A stretch of 64,000 bases of DNA, from the NCBI GenBank assembly GCA_003104975.1, contig PQAM01000008.1, positions 310,001-374,000 of the forward strand, in the 5' to 3' direction. A program made the position numbers and the translations under genes. This document shows, one piece after another, positions 56,026 to 64,000 of the stretch (the stretch's first letter is position 1; each line of letters starts with the position of its first letter). Source of the DNA: Candidatus Methylomirabilota bacterium. Its GTDB lineage: Bacteria; Methylomirabilota; Methylomirabilia; Methylomirabilales; Methylomirabilaceae. The notes beneath the pieces are model-generated. The model searched no databases. It was not told the DNA's origin and saw only the letters and a list, made by a program, of their open reading frames with translations.

Positions 56026-57516
56026 ATGGACGGCAAGAACTATATCGCAGGCAGATGGGTAGAGGCGGTCGGAGGCGGCAGGTTCGAACGTCGCAACCCT
56101 GCCGGGTTCGATCAGGTGCTGGGTACGGTGGCGCTGTCGAATCGCGAGGATACGGAGCAGGCGGTCGCGGCGGCGAAGGCGGCCTTTGCCGGCTGGCGGG
56201 CGCTGTCACGGGTCAAACGCGGGGAATACCTTGATCGATTCATCGAGGCGGTCAAGGCCAGGACCGACGAGATTACCCGTCTCGTGGCTCAGGAGGCCGG
56301 CAAGGCATATAACGAGTCGAAGGCCGATGTGGTCGAGGGGATCCACATGGCGCAGTACATGTTCGGTCATGCACGGCTTGCCTCCGGTCAGGTGGTCGCC
56401 TCAGAGATCGCCGAGAAGGATGCGTATATGTTCCGCAAGCCGAAAGGGGTGGTGGCGGTCATCAGCCCCTGGAATTTTCCCTTCGCCATTCCCATCTGGC
56501 TGATCACCCCGGCGCTGCTTGAAGGGAACACGGTGGTCTTTAAACCGTCCGGCAATACCCCGTTGGTGGGGGAGAAGATCGTGGAATGTTTTGAGCGGGC
56601 CGAACTTCCGCCCGGCGTCCTGAATCTGGTTCACGGCACGGGAGAGGATGCGGGGTGGCCGATGGTCACCCATCCCGACGTCGAGGTGGTACTCTTTACC
56701 GGCTCCTATGGCGTGGGATCGCGGATCAAGGAGGCCTGCGTCAAGGATTATCGCAAGATGTACGCCTGCGAGATGGGCGGAAAGAATGCGATGATCATCT
56801 GTCAGGATGCCGACCTCGATCTGGCCGTCCGGGCGGCGATACTCAGCGTCTTCAAGACGACGGGGCAGCGCTGCACATCGGCCTCCCGTCTCATCGTCCA
56901 TGAGAGCCGGCTGGAGGAGTTCGCGAATGCCTTCGTCGCCATGGCGGGGCGGATCGTCATCGGCGATCCTCTTGATCCGCAGGTCTTCATGGGGCCGCTC
57001 ATCAATGAGTCGGCGATGAAGAAGGTCGGCTTCTATAACCTGCTGGCGAAGCAGGAGGGAGCAGAGGTGCTGCTGGATGGCGGGCGTCTGGAGGACGACG
57101 CCCATCGGCAGGGCTACTTCTTCAGCCCGTTCATCTATCGGATGACACATCGACACGATGCCAGGGTGCTCCACGAGGAGGTCTTCGGGCCGCATGTCGC
57201 GCTGATCCCCTTCCGAACGCCGGACGAGGCGGTAGCCGTTCACAACGATGTGGAGTACGGCCTGGCCTGCTCCGTGATCACCGAGGATTACCGGATCGCC
57301 CGTCGTCTTCGCGAGGAGTGTGAATTCGGCGTCGGCTATTGGAACCTGCCCACCATCGGGGCAGAGGTCCACCTGCCGTTCGGCGGATTGAAGAAGAGCG
57401 GGACAGGGGTGCCTGCATCGTGGCCGTTGTTGGATCTGGTCACGCACAAGGTCGCGTGGACCGTCGGTCACAGTCACGAGATCAAGATGGCGCAAGGTCT
57501 GAGCGCTGACGTGTAA
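56026..57516 (+). CDS. Aldehyde dehydrogenase, P5C/semialdehyde type
   Basis: A 496-residue NAD(P)-dependent aldehyde dehydrogenase. The catalytic Cys is C283 (TTGQRCTSASR) and the general-base Glu is E249 (ACEMGGKNAMII); the N-terminal WNFPF block (SPWNFPFAIP) and the FKPSGNTPL segment bind NAD. Its neighbours are an arginine deiminase/dihydrolase-type enzyme and an ornithine-type aminotransferase, so the natural role is oxidising pyrroline-5-carboxylate (glutamate semialdehyde) to glutamate. Motifs alone do not exclude aminoadipate or other semialdehydes. AGGAGG precedes the ATG. The next gene starts two bases after its stop. Confidence 0.85.
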   Translation: MDGKNYIAGRWVEAVGGGRFERRNPAGFDQVLGTVALSNREDTEQAVAAAKAAFAGWRALSRVKRGEYLDRFIEAVKARTDEITRLVAQEAGKAYNESKADVVEGIHMAQYMFGHARLASGQVVASEIAEKDAYMFRKPKGVVAVISPWNFPFAIPIWLITPALLEGNTVVFKPSGNTPLVGEKIVECFERAELPPGVLNLVHGTGEDAGWPMVTHPDVEVVLFTGSYGVGSRIKEACVKDYRKMYACEMGGKNAMIICQDADLDLAVRAAILSVFKTTGQRCTSASRLIVHESRLEEFANAFVAMAGRIVIGDPLDPQVFMGPLINESAMKKVGFYNLLAKQEGAEVLLDGGRLEDDAHRQGYFFSPFIYRMTHRHDARVLHEEVFGPHVALIPFRTPDEAVAVHNDVEYGLACSVITEDYRIARRLREECEFGVGYWNLPTIGAEVHLPFGGLKKSGTGVPASWPLLDLVTHKVAWTVGHSHEIKMAQGLSADV

Positions 57517-57518
57517 CG

Positions 57519-58328
57519 ATGACCCGGCTGCTGATGTGTCGTCCCGACCACTACGGGATCTATTACGAGATCAACCCCTGGATGGACCGAAGGCGCCAGG
57601 CGGATCGGGCGGTGGCCCTGAGGCAGTGGGAGGGGCTGTATCGGCTACTCACCGATATGTTGCGGTTTCACGTAGAGTTGCTGCCGCCCATCTCGGGGCT
57701 GCCGGACCTCTGTTTCACCGCCAATGCCGGACTGTTGGTGAATGGCCTGTTTGTGAGTAGTCGTTTTCGATACCGCGAGCGCGAGGCGGAGGTGCCGTAC
57801 TATACGCGGTGGTTTCTGGAGCGCGGTTACCGGGTCGCCTGTTTGCCGGAACCCGCCTTTTTTGAAGGGGAAGGGGATGCCCTCTTCTGCGGTGATCTGT
57901 TGTTCGCCGGGTACCGCTTTCGTTCGGAACTTCAGGCCCATCGTTTGCTTTCGGAACTCATTGGACGGCCGGTCTACTCCCTGGAGATGACCGATCCGTG
58001 GTTCTATCACCTGGACACCTGTTTCTGTCCGCTTCAGGCAGGCCGGGCGGCGTACTACCCGGAGGCGTTCAGTCCGGCTTCTCAACGGCTGTTAAAAGAA
58101 ACGATCGCTGAGCTTATCCCGGTGACGGAGACCGAGGCCCGGCGCTTTGCCTGTAACGCGATCGTTGTCGGACAGGCCGTCGTGATGAATGCGGACTGCC
58201 CCCATCTGTCTCAGATGCTGGCCGAGACCGGGTATCGGGTCTACGAGGTTGGGACGACGGAGTTTCTCAAGGCCGGGGGCGGACCCAAGTGTCTGGCCCT
58301 CTTTCTGGATCGGGACGAATCATGGTAA
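57519..58328 (+). CDS. Guanidino-group hydrolase (arginine deiminase/dihydrolase-like)
   Basis: A 269-residue protein of the amidinotransferase/DDAH superfamily (five-bladed propeller). Landmarks are LCFTANAGLLVNGLFVSSRF, FFEGEGDALFCGDLLFAGYR, FYHLDTCFCPL with the catalytic His, and the C-terminal nucleophile Cys in GGGPKCLALFL. These enzymes act on arginine or dimethylarginine. Flanked by an aldehyde dehydrogenase and an ornithine-type aminotransferase, an arginine dihydrolase giving ornithine (as in cyanobacterial ArgZ) or a deiminase giving citrulline is likelier than dimethylarginine hydrolysis. It is co-transcribed with the dehydrogenase. Confidence 0.8.
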   Translation: MTRLLMCRPDHYGIYYEINPWMDRRRQADRAVALRQWEGLYRLLTDMLRFHVELLPPISGLPDLCFTANAGLLVNGLFVSSRFRYREREAEVPYYTRWFLERGYRVACLPEPAFFEGEGDALFCGDLLFAGYRFRSELQAHRLLSELIGRPVYSLEMTDPWFYHLDTCFCPLQAGRAAYYPEAFSPASQRLLKETIAELIPVTETEARRFACNAIVVGQAVVMNADCPHLSQMLAETGYRVYEVGTTEFLKAGGGPKCLALFLDRDESW

Positions 58329-58334
58329 CTACAA

Positions 58335-58394
58335 GGTAGATAGGCTGTAGGCCTTTAGGCTATAACACCCTACAGCCTGTAGCCTATAGCCTCA
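58335..58394. repeat. ATAGGCTGTAGGC / GCCTGTAGCCTAT palindrome
   Basis: GATAGGCTGTAGGCCTTTAG, then ACACCCTACAGCCTGTAGCC, then TATAGCC. It matches the element at 43682. It lies between the guanidino-hydrolase and aminotransferase genes. Confidence 0.75.
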
Positions 58395-58415
58395 ACACCT
58401 GAGTAGGTACGAACT

Positions 58416-59603
58416 ATGAACCATTGGATAGAGCGGGACAAGCGATACTTCATGGACACCGGTCACCGGCGTCTCGGAGTGACCATCGTCCGTGGTGAGG
58501 GCGCAAGGGTCTGGGACGAGGCCGGGCAGGAGTATCTCGACCTTATCGCGGGATGGGCCGCGTGCAGCCTGGGCCACTGTCATCCTGTTGTTCAGGAGGC
58601 GCTTCGGGAGCAGGCATCACGCCTCATTCTGGCCAGCCTTGATGTCTATACGATCCCGCAGATCGAGCTGGCGGAACTGCTGACCTCCACATGCGGTCTG
58701 GCCAAGGTCTTTGTGTGTAACAGCGGCGCCGAGGCAAACGAGGGGGCGGTGAAGCTGGCCAGGAAATATGGGAAGCTGCATCTGAACGGCGCGTATGAGG
58801 TCATCTCGACCCTCAAAAGCTTTCATGGCCGGACATTGGCGATGGTGGCCGCGACGGGAAAGCCGGAGTACCAGGCCACCTTTACCCCGCTCCCTGAGGG
58901 GTTCATCAATGTCCCGTACAACGATATCCCCGCCTTGCGGGCCGCCGTGCGCGATCGGACCTGTGCGATCCTGCTGGAGCCGATCCAGGGCGAGGGCGGG
59001 GTGAATATTCCGTCTGACCACTACCTGCAGGAGGTCCGCGCGCTGTGCGACGAACGCGGCATTCTATTGATCCTGGACGAGGTCCAGACGGGTTGCGGTC
59101 GGACGGGTATGCTGTGGGCGCATGAGCATTTTGGCATCCGGCCGGATATCATGACGGTGGGTAAGGGTCTGGGGGGCGGGGTCCCTATCGCCGCTTTCCT
59201 GGCCAATGAACGGGCCGCCTGCTTCGGGCCGGGCGATCACGGCTCCACCTATGGGGGCAACCCGCTCTGCTCGGCAGTCGCCCTCGAGGTCTTACGGTTC
59301 ATCATGAAAGAAGACCTCGTCGGGAACGCGACCCGTATGGGACGCTACTTTCAGGAACGGCTTCTGGGCGTGCAAGAGCGGCGGGCGATAGTGAAGGAGG
59401 TTCGAGGTCGGGGTCTGCTGGTGGCGGTAGAGTTTACCGAGCCGGTCGCGCCGGCGATGGCCCAGGCCTGCCGTGAGCGAGGCCTGCTGATCAATCCGAT
59501 TCCGCCTCGGACGATCCGATTCATGCCGCCCCTGATCATCACGAGCCAGGACATCGATCGAGCCGTCACGATCCTGGAAAGCGCCATAGAGCAGATCGCG
59601 TAA
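58416..59603 (+). CDS. Class-III aminotransferase (ornithine/acetylornithine type)
   Basis: The 395 residues show the class-III PLP fold: NSGAEANEGAVKLARKYGK, the LDEVQTGCGRTGM motif, MTVGKGLGGGVPIAAF with the PLP lysine, and the HGSTYGGNPL substrate loop. It is related to argD (3121) but sits beside arginine-degrading enzymes, so ornithine-delta-aminotransferase, giving glutamate semialdehyde, is the most likely role. The ArgD-like alternative cannot be excluded from sequence alone. It follows the guanidino hydrolase after an 87-base gap that contains a palindromic repeat. Confidence 0.8.
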   Translation: MNHWIERDKRYFMDTGHRRLGVTIVRGEGARVWDEAGQEYLDLIAGWAACSLGHCHPVVQEALREQASRLILASLDVYTIPQIELAELLTSTCGLAKVFVCNSGAEANEGAVKLARKYGKLHLNGAYEVISTLKSFHGRTLAMVAATGKPEYQATFTPLPEGFINVPYNDIPALRAAVRDRTCAILLEPIQGEGGVNIPSDHYLQEVRALCDERGILLILDEVQTGCGRTGMLWAHEHFGIRPDIMTVGKGLGGGVPIAAFLANERAACFGPGDHGSTYGGNPLCSAVALEVLRFIMKEDLVGNATRMGRYFQERLLGVQERRAIVKEVRGRGLLVAVEFTEPVAPAMAQACRERGLLINPIPPRTIRFMPPLIITSQDIDRAVTILESAIEQIA

Positions 59604-59642
59604 GCGACGCCGTCTTCCGATATTGTTCCGAAAGTCCCCCGT

Positions 59643-59732
59643 GTCATTGCGAGGCGAAGCCGAAGCAATCTCACAGTCGTTCGGGGCAACTACGGTGAGA
59701 TTGCCGCGCTCCCTTCGGTCGCTCGCAATGAC
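59643..59732. repeat. GTCATTGCGAG palindromic repeat (copy C)
   Basis: A full 90-bp copy: GTCATTGCGAGGCGAAGCCG, AGCAATCTC, then GAGATTGCCGCGC, GGTCGCTCGCAATGAC. It has the same termini as 575-672 and 2087-2176. It lies between the aminotransferase and ThDP-enzyme genes. Confidence 0.85.
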
Positions 59733-59801
59733 GAACTGGCGAATGGCGCGTTCTCGAACAAACTGTCTTACCCATGAGCTTGTCTGTATTGGAGGATCCC
59801 G

Positions 59802-61427
59802 ATGACCGGGGCAGAGGCGGTTGTCGAGTGCTTGAAGGCTCAAGGGGTTGAGCTGATCTTTGGGATACGCGGCCTGCACATTGCGCCGGTAGCGGCCGCC
59901 GCCAAGATGCGAGGACTTCGATTCATTGAGGTCCGGAATGAGCAGTCGGCAGCCTTCATGGCCGATGCCTATGCCAGAGTGAGTGGCAAGATCGGAGTTG
60001 TGCTGGCTGGGACGGGCGCCGGTGCGTCCGCTACAATGATTGGGGTACAGGAGGCCTATTGCAGTTCCTCGCCCGTGTTACTCATTGCCAGCCAGATTGA
60101 GCAGGCCCATCTGCACAAGGGATGGGGGGATATCCACGAGGTCAAAGATCAGCATGGGCTGATCTCGACTGTGACTGAGGCCTGTTATGACGTGAAAAGC
60201 GCATCGGACATCCCTCTCTACCTGTACGAAATCTTTTCTCGAATGCAGAATGAACGGCCGAGACCATACGGTCTCGAGATCGCTGCCGACATTCTGAAGG
60301 AGGAACTTAGCGTACCTTTCGCATATCAGCCGGCAGTACGTACGCCGACACAGCCCGATGAAAAGCGGCTGAAAGAAGCGGTCGACCTGATTGCGGGGGC
60401 GAGACGGCCGGTCATCTATGCCGGTGGCGGCGCGATCGCTTCCGGCGCAGGCAACGTGATCGAACGATTGGCTGAATTGCTTCACGCCCCGGTCCTCACC
60501 AGCATCAAAGGTAAAGGGGCGATCTCGGAGGCTCATGACCTGTCGCTGGGCAACCTGGGAACCGAGGTGCCTGTGCAGTCGCTCCTGGCAACGGCTGATC
60601 TCGCGATCGTTGTCGGCACCCGGTTCAGCAATCGATCGACCGGCAGGTGGTCGTTGCGGCTGCCCCCGCGGTGGATCAGGGTCGATTGTGACCAAGGGCA
60701 GTTCGCCTCGACCCATCCGGACGTTCAAGGGCGCAACGTTGTCGAGTTGGTTGGAGACGCCCGCATAACGTTGGAGCGTGTTCTTGAACGGCTGGGCCGA
60801 CAGTCGTTGCGATCGCCGGGCTTTGAGCGACCTGAGGTGATCGGGGCCAAACGCCGGGTCCTCGATGGCCTCAGGGCGCACTACCCGACCGAGTTGCGGT
60901 TGCTTGAGGTCATCCGGAACTCGTTGCGGCGTGATGCCGTCGTCGCCAACGATTCCACCGTTGCAACGTACTGGACCCGCAGGTACTTTGAGGTCTACGA
61001 ACCCAGGACATTCCTCTGGGCGATGGGAAGCGGGACGATCGGGTTCGGGTTGCCGGCCGCCATCGGTGCAAAGCTCGCCAAATCTGACAGTCAGGTCCTG
61101 GCGCTGTGCGGTGACGGCGGATTCCTCTATTCCTGTCAGGAACTTTCGACCGCCGTGAAGCACCAGATTGCCATTGTCGTCTTACTCTTTAATGACAACG
61201 CCTTCGGCGTTGTGGATTACGCTGAACGGAAGGCAGGGCGACTCGTTGGCGATGAAGCGCTCAGCAACCCGGACTTTATCGCCCTCGCGCAATCGTTTGG
61301 AGCAATTGCGATGAGGGTGGACTCCCTTGATAGGCTCGGTGAAACCCTGCTCAAGGCGCTTGAGCGGAATAGACTGACCGTCATCGAGGTACCCGCAGCC
61401 TTACACGTCCCGCCGGATCTCGCCTGA
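59802..61427 (+). CDS. ThDP-dependent enzyme, acetolactate-synthase-like
   Basis: A 541-residue ThDP enzyme of the POX/acetolactate-synthase family. The catalytic Glu is E47 (VRNEQSAAFMADAYAR). The central domain has VIYAGGGAIASGA, and the ThDP-binding motif is GDGGFLYSCQEL ending in LFNDNAFG. The usual GGxxGP-type N-terminal loop reads GIRGLHIAPV, unlike biosynthetic acetolactate synthases, and no small subunit gene follows. The substrate could be a 2-keto acid such as pyruvate, oxalyl-CoA-like or a sulfonated analogue; I cannot tell. It begins after a repeat and may be a separate transcript or the last gene of the arginine set. Confidence 0.75.
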   Translation: MTGAEAVVECLKAQGVELIFGIRGLHIAPVAAAAKMRGLRFIEVRNEQSAAFMADAYARVSGKIGVVLAGTGAGASATMIGVQEAYCSSSPVLLIASQIEQAHLHKGWGDIHEVKDQHGLISTVTEACYDVKSASDIPLYLYEIFSRMQNERPRPYGLEIAADILKEELSVPFAYQPAVRTPTQPDEKRLKEAVDLIAGARRPVIYAGGGAIASGAGNVIERLAELLHAPVLTSIKGKGAISEAHDLSLGNLGTEVPVQSLLATADLAIVVGTRFSNRSTGRWSLRLPPRWIRVDCDQGQFASTHPDVQGRNVVELVGDARITLERVLERLGRQSLRSPGFERPEVIGAKRRVLDGLRAHYPTELRLLEVIRNSLRRDAVVANDSTVATYWTRRYFEVYEPRTFLWAMGSGTIGFGLPAAIGAKLAKSDSQVLALCGDGGFLYSCQELSTAVKHQIAIVVLLFNDNAFGVVDYAERKAGRLVGDEALSNPDFIALAQSFGAIAMRVDSLDRLGETLLKALERNRLTVIEVPAALHVPPDLA

Positions 61428-61499
61428 GGGGCAGATCGCTCCAACACGGGGGACACCGTTACCCGCCTAATTTGTTTCAATATCACGGGTCGCTTCGGG

Positions 61500-61505
61500 T
61501 ATAAT
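61500..61505 (+). promoter_or_regulatory. Candidate -10 box before the DUF3015 gene
   Basis: TATAAT, 57 bases before the DUF3015 ATG. A TTCAAT at 61476 (18-bp spacer) is a weak -35. It suggests a separate transcript for the DUF3015/DUF4105 genes. Confidence 0.45.
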
Positions 61506-61562
61506 GCGCGCATCACGTGAGACGTACCGCGCGTCGTTGACCACTTACAAGGAGGGGGACGT

Positions 61563-62075
61563 ATGGTAAGGAAAGCGGTGATGGTGTCGGTCGCAGTGCT
61601 GTGTGGGATGCAGGCAGGTCCGGCAATGGCGGTGTCGAATCCCGATACGGGACCAGGGTGCGGCTTGGGGAAGCTCGCCTGGGCCGACTCTCAGAGGCAG
61701 AAGGACATTGCCCCGCAGGTCATGATGGCGACGACCAACGGGACCTTCGGCAGCCAGACGTTCGGCATCAGTTCGGGGACCTCCGGTTGTACCAATGACG
61801 GCAAGGTCTGGGGCGATGCCAGGACGACCATGTTCGCCGAGTTGAACTTCGACAACCTCTCCCAGGAGATGGCGCGAGGTCAGGGGGAGCATCTGGCCTC
61901 GCTGGCGACCTTGATGGGGATACCGGCCGATCAACACGGCGCCTTCTTCGCCATGACCCAGGAACGCTATACGTCGCTGGTCGAGGCGGGCGAGACCTCT
62001 CCGGCAGCGATGGTGAAGGCGATCCATGACGCGATGGCCGGTCATCCGGTACTTGCCAAGGCCTCTGTTCGGTAG
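61563..62075 (+). CDS. DUF3015 secreted protein
   Basis: A 170-residue exported protein with a signal peptide ending PAMAV. The mature part has the DUF3015 signature: GCGLGKLAWADSQRQ, VMMATTNGTFGSQTFGISSG and TSGCTND with the two conserved Cys. The function is unknown; such proteins are probably periplasmic and often sit next to DUF4105 genes, as here. GGAGGGGG lies just upstream of the ATG. Confidence 0.85.
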   Translation: MVRKAVMVSVAVLCGMQAGPAMAVSNPDTGPGCGLGKLAWADSQRQKDIAPQVMMATTNGTFGSQTFGISSGTSGCTNDGKVWGDARTTMFAELNFDNLSQEMARGQGEHLASLATLMGIPADQHGAFFAMTQERYTSLVEAGETSPAAMVKAIHDAMAGHPVLAKASVR

Positions 62076-62082
62076 CATTCAG

Positions 62083-64000
62083 TTGGTAAATGGGCTCTGG
62101 CCTTCCGGTCAGAGCCCATTCTGTTTTCTCGTTCGAGCCTCACCCCTGCTCGGCCTGATCATTGTCGTCGTCTGTCTCGCCTCGTCGCCGGTCGGCGCAC
62201 AGCCGCTCGCCGCCGCCGCATATCTGTCCGAACTGCAGACCCAGGCGCGTGCAGCCAAACTTGCGGATGATCGTGAGTGGCACCTGCTTCTGCATTATCG
62301 CCCCCGTCTGTTCGGCGGACTCGAGAGCGAACAGGACGATCCGGGCTTTTTCTTGTCGTCGAAAGGAAAGACCGATCCTCAGGCGGAGCTCGATGCGACG
62401 CTGGCGCAATTCTTCTCATCGGAGTTGGTGGGACGGTCGCGGCAGCCGGCTCAATGCGCGTTCGTTGCGCGCTATCACTGGTTAAGGCAGCGATTGCAGT
62501 TCGACGATTCGCGCCTGCCGAAGCCGGCGTGCGAGCGATTCGACCGATGGGTTGCGGACTTCGAGGCCCGGTCGATCACGCTGATCTTTCCTTCGGCCTT
62601 CATGAACAATCCGGCCTCCATGTTCGGTCATACCTTGCTGCGGGTCGATCAGAAGGGCCAGACCGAGCAGACACGGATCCTCGCCTACACGATCAATTAT
62701 GCGGCGGATGTCCCGCCGGACGCCGGTATCGCCTATCCGGTTCGCGGCGTCTTCGGACTCTACAGGGGCTACTTCTCAACGATCCCGTACTATCTGAAGG
62801 TCCAGGAGTATCGCGACATCGAGGACCGTGACATCTGGGAGTATCGCCTCAATTTTACCGATCAGCAGGTAGAGCGGCTGCTGATGCATGCGTGGGAGCT
62901 GGGTAATGCCTCCTTCGACTATTTTTTCTTTAAGGAAAATTGTTCCTATCACCTGCTGACGCTGCTCGATTACGCCGACCCGTCACTCCACCTTGCGGAC
63001 CGGTTTCTGTTCTGGACGGTCCCGGCCGATACGGTTCGACTGATTGCATCCAAGCCGGGGTTGGTATCGGAGGTCACGTATCGACCAGCCCGCAGCAATA
63101 TGATTCGGCGCAAACGGGCATCCCTCCCGCCGGGCGACCGCGCCCTGGCCGACCGCATCACACGCGATCCGGGTGAGCTGACGTCGCCGTCATTCGTCGA
63201 CCGGAATCCCCAGCAACAGGCGTTCCTGCTCGATCTGGCATCGGACGTCTTGCGATACCGCATCGACACGGCTGATGAGCCATCCCCTGAACTGCGAGAG
63301 CAAAACCGGACACTCTTGACGGCCCGCAGCCGCATCAGGTTGCCGTCTGAGGATTTTGAGGTGGCGCCGTTTGCGAAACAGCCGGAGTCAGGGCATAAGA
63401 CCTCCCGCGTCGGCGTGGGAACGGGGTGGCGGAATCGAGATACGTTTGAAGAGGTCACGATACGGGCGGGCTATCACGATCTGCTGGATCCGGAGGATGG
63501 CTATACCCCGGATGCTCAGATCGAGATCGCATCCGTGACGGTCCGTCATTACAATCGGGCGGATGAGACACGCGTTGAACGGGCGACCCTGGCCGATGTC
63601 TTCTCCCTGTCGCCGATTGATGCGGTGACCCATGCCCCGTCGTGGAAGATCAATGTCGGCATGCAGACGATCCGGCATCATGGCTGTCGACTGTGCCGTA
63701 ATGGGGTCTTGGGTGGCGGCATCGGGGCCGCCGTTGAGTCTCGACTGCTGGGGCGTGAGGTCCTGTTCGCGTTTGCGGAGGCCGAGGGCAATTATAGTCG
63801 TGCCTACGACAAGCGGCATCGTATCGGCGGCGGCGGCACCGTCGGAATCGTGGCTGATCTGACGCCGTCTTGGCGAGCGATGGCGACGGGGACGTATCTG
63901 GGGTATGCGGTAGGCGAGCGATCCGACGATATTCGATGGTCTATCGGATCGCGCTACACGTTATCGCGGAATTGGACCCTTCGCATCGAGTATCACCATC
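62083..64000 (+). CDS. DUF4105-family protein (3' end outside window)
   Basis: A large protein whose reading frame is open from about 62083 to the window end. After a hydrophobic segment (LLGLIIVVVCLASSPVGAQP) it has the DUF4105 motifs LIFPSAFMNNPASMFGHTLL, INYAADVPPDAGIAYPVRGV, EYRDIEDRDIWEYRLNF and the conserved FKENCSYHLLTLLDYA. Beyond about residue 430 the sequence becomes beta-barrel-like, typical of the family. The start is doubtful: the only conventional candidate is a TTG at 62083, which lies within or just before an intrinsic terminator (62089-62129), and the signal-peptide hydrophobic core only begins at about 62149. No ATG or GTG is available in frame before it. Confidence 0.7.
   Translation, partial: MVNGLWPSGQSPFCFLVRASPLLGLIIVVVCLASSPVGAQPLAAAAYLSELQTQARAAKLADDREWHLLLHYRPRLFGGLESEQDDPGFFLSSKGKTDPQAELDATLAQFFSSELVGRSRQPAQCAFVARYHWLRQRLQFDDSRLPKPACERFDRWVADFEARSITLIFPSAFMNNPASMFGHTLLRVDQKGQTEQTRILAYTINYAADVPPDAGIAYPVRGVFGLYRGYFSTIPYYLKVQEYRDIEDRDIWEYRLNFTDQQVERLLMHAWELGNASFDYFFFKENCSYHLLTLLDYADPSLHLADRFLFWTVPADTVRLIASKPGLVSEVTYRPARSNMIRRKRASLPPGDRALADRITRDPGELTSPSFVDRNPQQQAFLLDLASDVLRYRIDTADEPSPELREQNRTLLTARSRIRLPSEDFEVAPFAKQPESGHKTSRVGVGTGWRNRDTFEEVTIRAGYHDLLDPEDGYTPDAQIEIASVTVRHYNRADETRVERATLADVFSLSPIDAVTHAPSWKINVGMQTIRHHGCRLCRNGVLGGGIGAAVESRLLGREVLFAFAEAEGNYSRAYDKRHRIGGGGTVGIVADLTPSWRAMATGTYLGYAVGERSDDIRWSIGSRYTLSRNWTLRIEYHH
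62089..62129 (+). terminator. Intrinsic terminator after the DUF3015 gene
   Basis: AATGGGCTCTG, a ten-base loop, CAGAGCCCATT then CTGTTTTCT: a perfect 11-bp stem and a T-rich tail, 13 bases after the DUF3015 stop. It sits where the DUF4105 gene must begin. Confidence 0.75.

Noticed and set aside
56401-57495. A 364-codon open frame antisense to the aldehyde dehydrogenase
   Set aside because: Shadow frame of a conserved enzyme; no recognisable domain.

Overview
The window is a GC-rich bacterial chromosome segment that starts in or just before hslV and ends inside a DUF4105 gene. The best fit is a Gram-negative, lanthanide-dependent methylotroph, possibly of the NC10 type (Methylomirabilis-like). 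The evidence is a XoxF-type methanol dehydrogenase with the Asp-x-Asp lanthanide signature followed by xoxJ and a c-type cytochrome, three TonB-dependent receptors plus a TonB protein, a split transhydrogenase (pntAa/Ab/B), selB and tatA. The taxonomic placement is inference; no rRNA, tRNA or CRISPR was seen.

Layout. 0-11 kb: hslVU, then argB-argD-argF and argG-argH, with small toxin-antitoxin (TA) type genes and remnants between the two arginine blocks. 11-19 kb: an XRE regulator, a small protein with a single-domain response regulator, selB, tatA, pntAaAbB. 19-27 kb: an ATP-grasp ligase translationally coupled to a PLP fold-III decarboxylase-like protein, a TonB-dependent receptor, and a sensor kinase / NtrC-type regulator pair. 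27-37 kb: an accessory zone with two more TonB receptors, a fossil of a third, VapBC, MazEF-like and AbrB/PIN modules, a BNR/CARDB pseudogene, and an Uma2 gene next to an internally deleted copy of itself. 37-46 kb: tonB, a secreted protein with repeated Asp-rich loops, a large secreted FG-GAP-like protein, xoxF-xoxJ-xoxG plus a small periplasmic protein, and a tandemly duplicated cold-shock gene whose hairpin leader is duplicated with it. 46-55 kb, minus strand: ybhB-like, sixA, a membrane protein; then a five-gene operon (heme-oxygenase-like diiron protein, PRTase-like protein, FAH-family protein, HPPD-like VOC protein, homogentisate-dioxygenase-like protein); then a CAP lipoprotein, an IPT/TIG-like protein and a PIN/XRE module. 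55-64 kb: aldehyde dehydrogenase, arginine deiminase/dihydrolase-type enzyme and an ornithine-type aminotransferase (together an apparent arginine-to-glutamate route), a ThDP enzyme, DUF3015 and DUF4105.

How it works together. Arginine synthesis (argBDFGH) and a likely arginine/ornithine degradation set lie at opposite ends. The middle is dominated by methanol oxidation and TonB-dependent uptake, which suggests metal or metallophore handling, though no substrate can be read from the sequence. Housekeeping genes are separated by an unusually varied set of palindromic intergenic repeats and by TA-type genes, so the segment looks heavily worked over by small mobile or recombining elements.

The strongest candidate for an undescribed system is the minus-strand operon 48504-52751. 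Second are the Asp-loop repeat protein between tonB and xoxF and the ATP-grasp/decarboxylase/TonB-receptor group at 19-27 kb.
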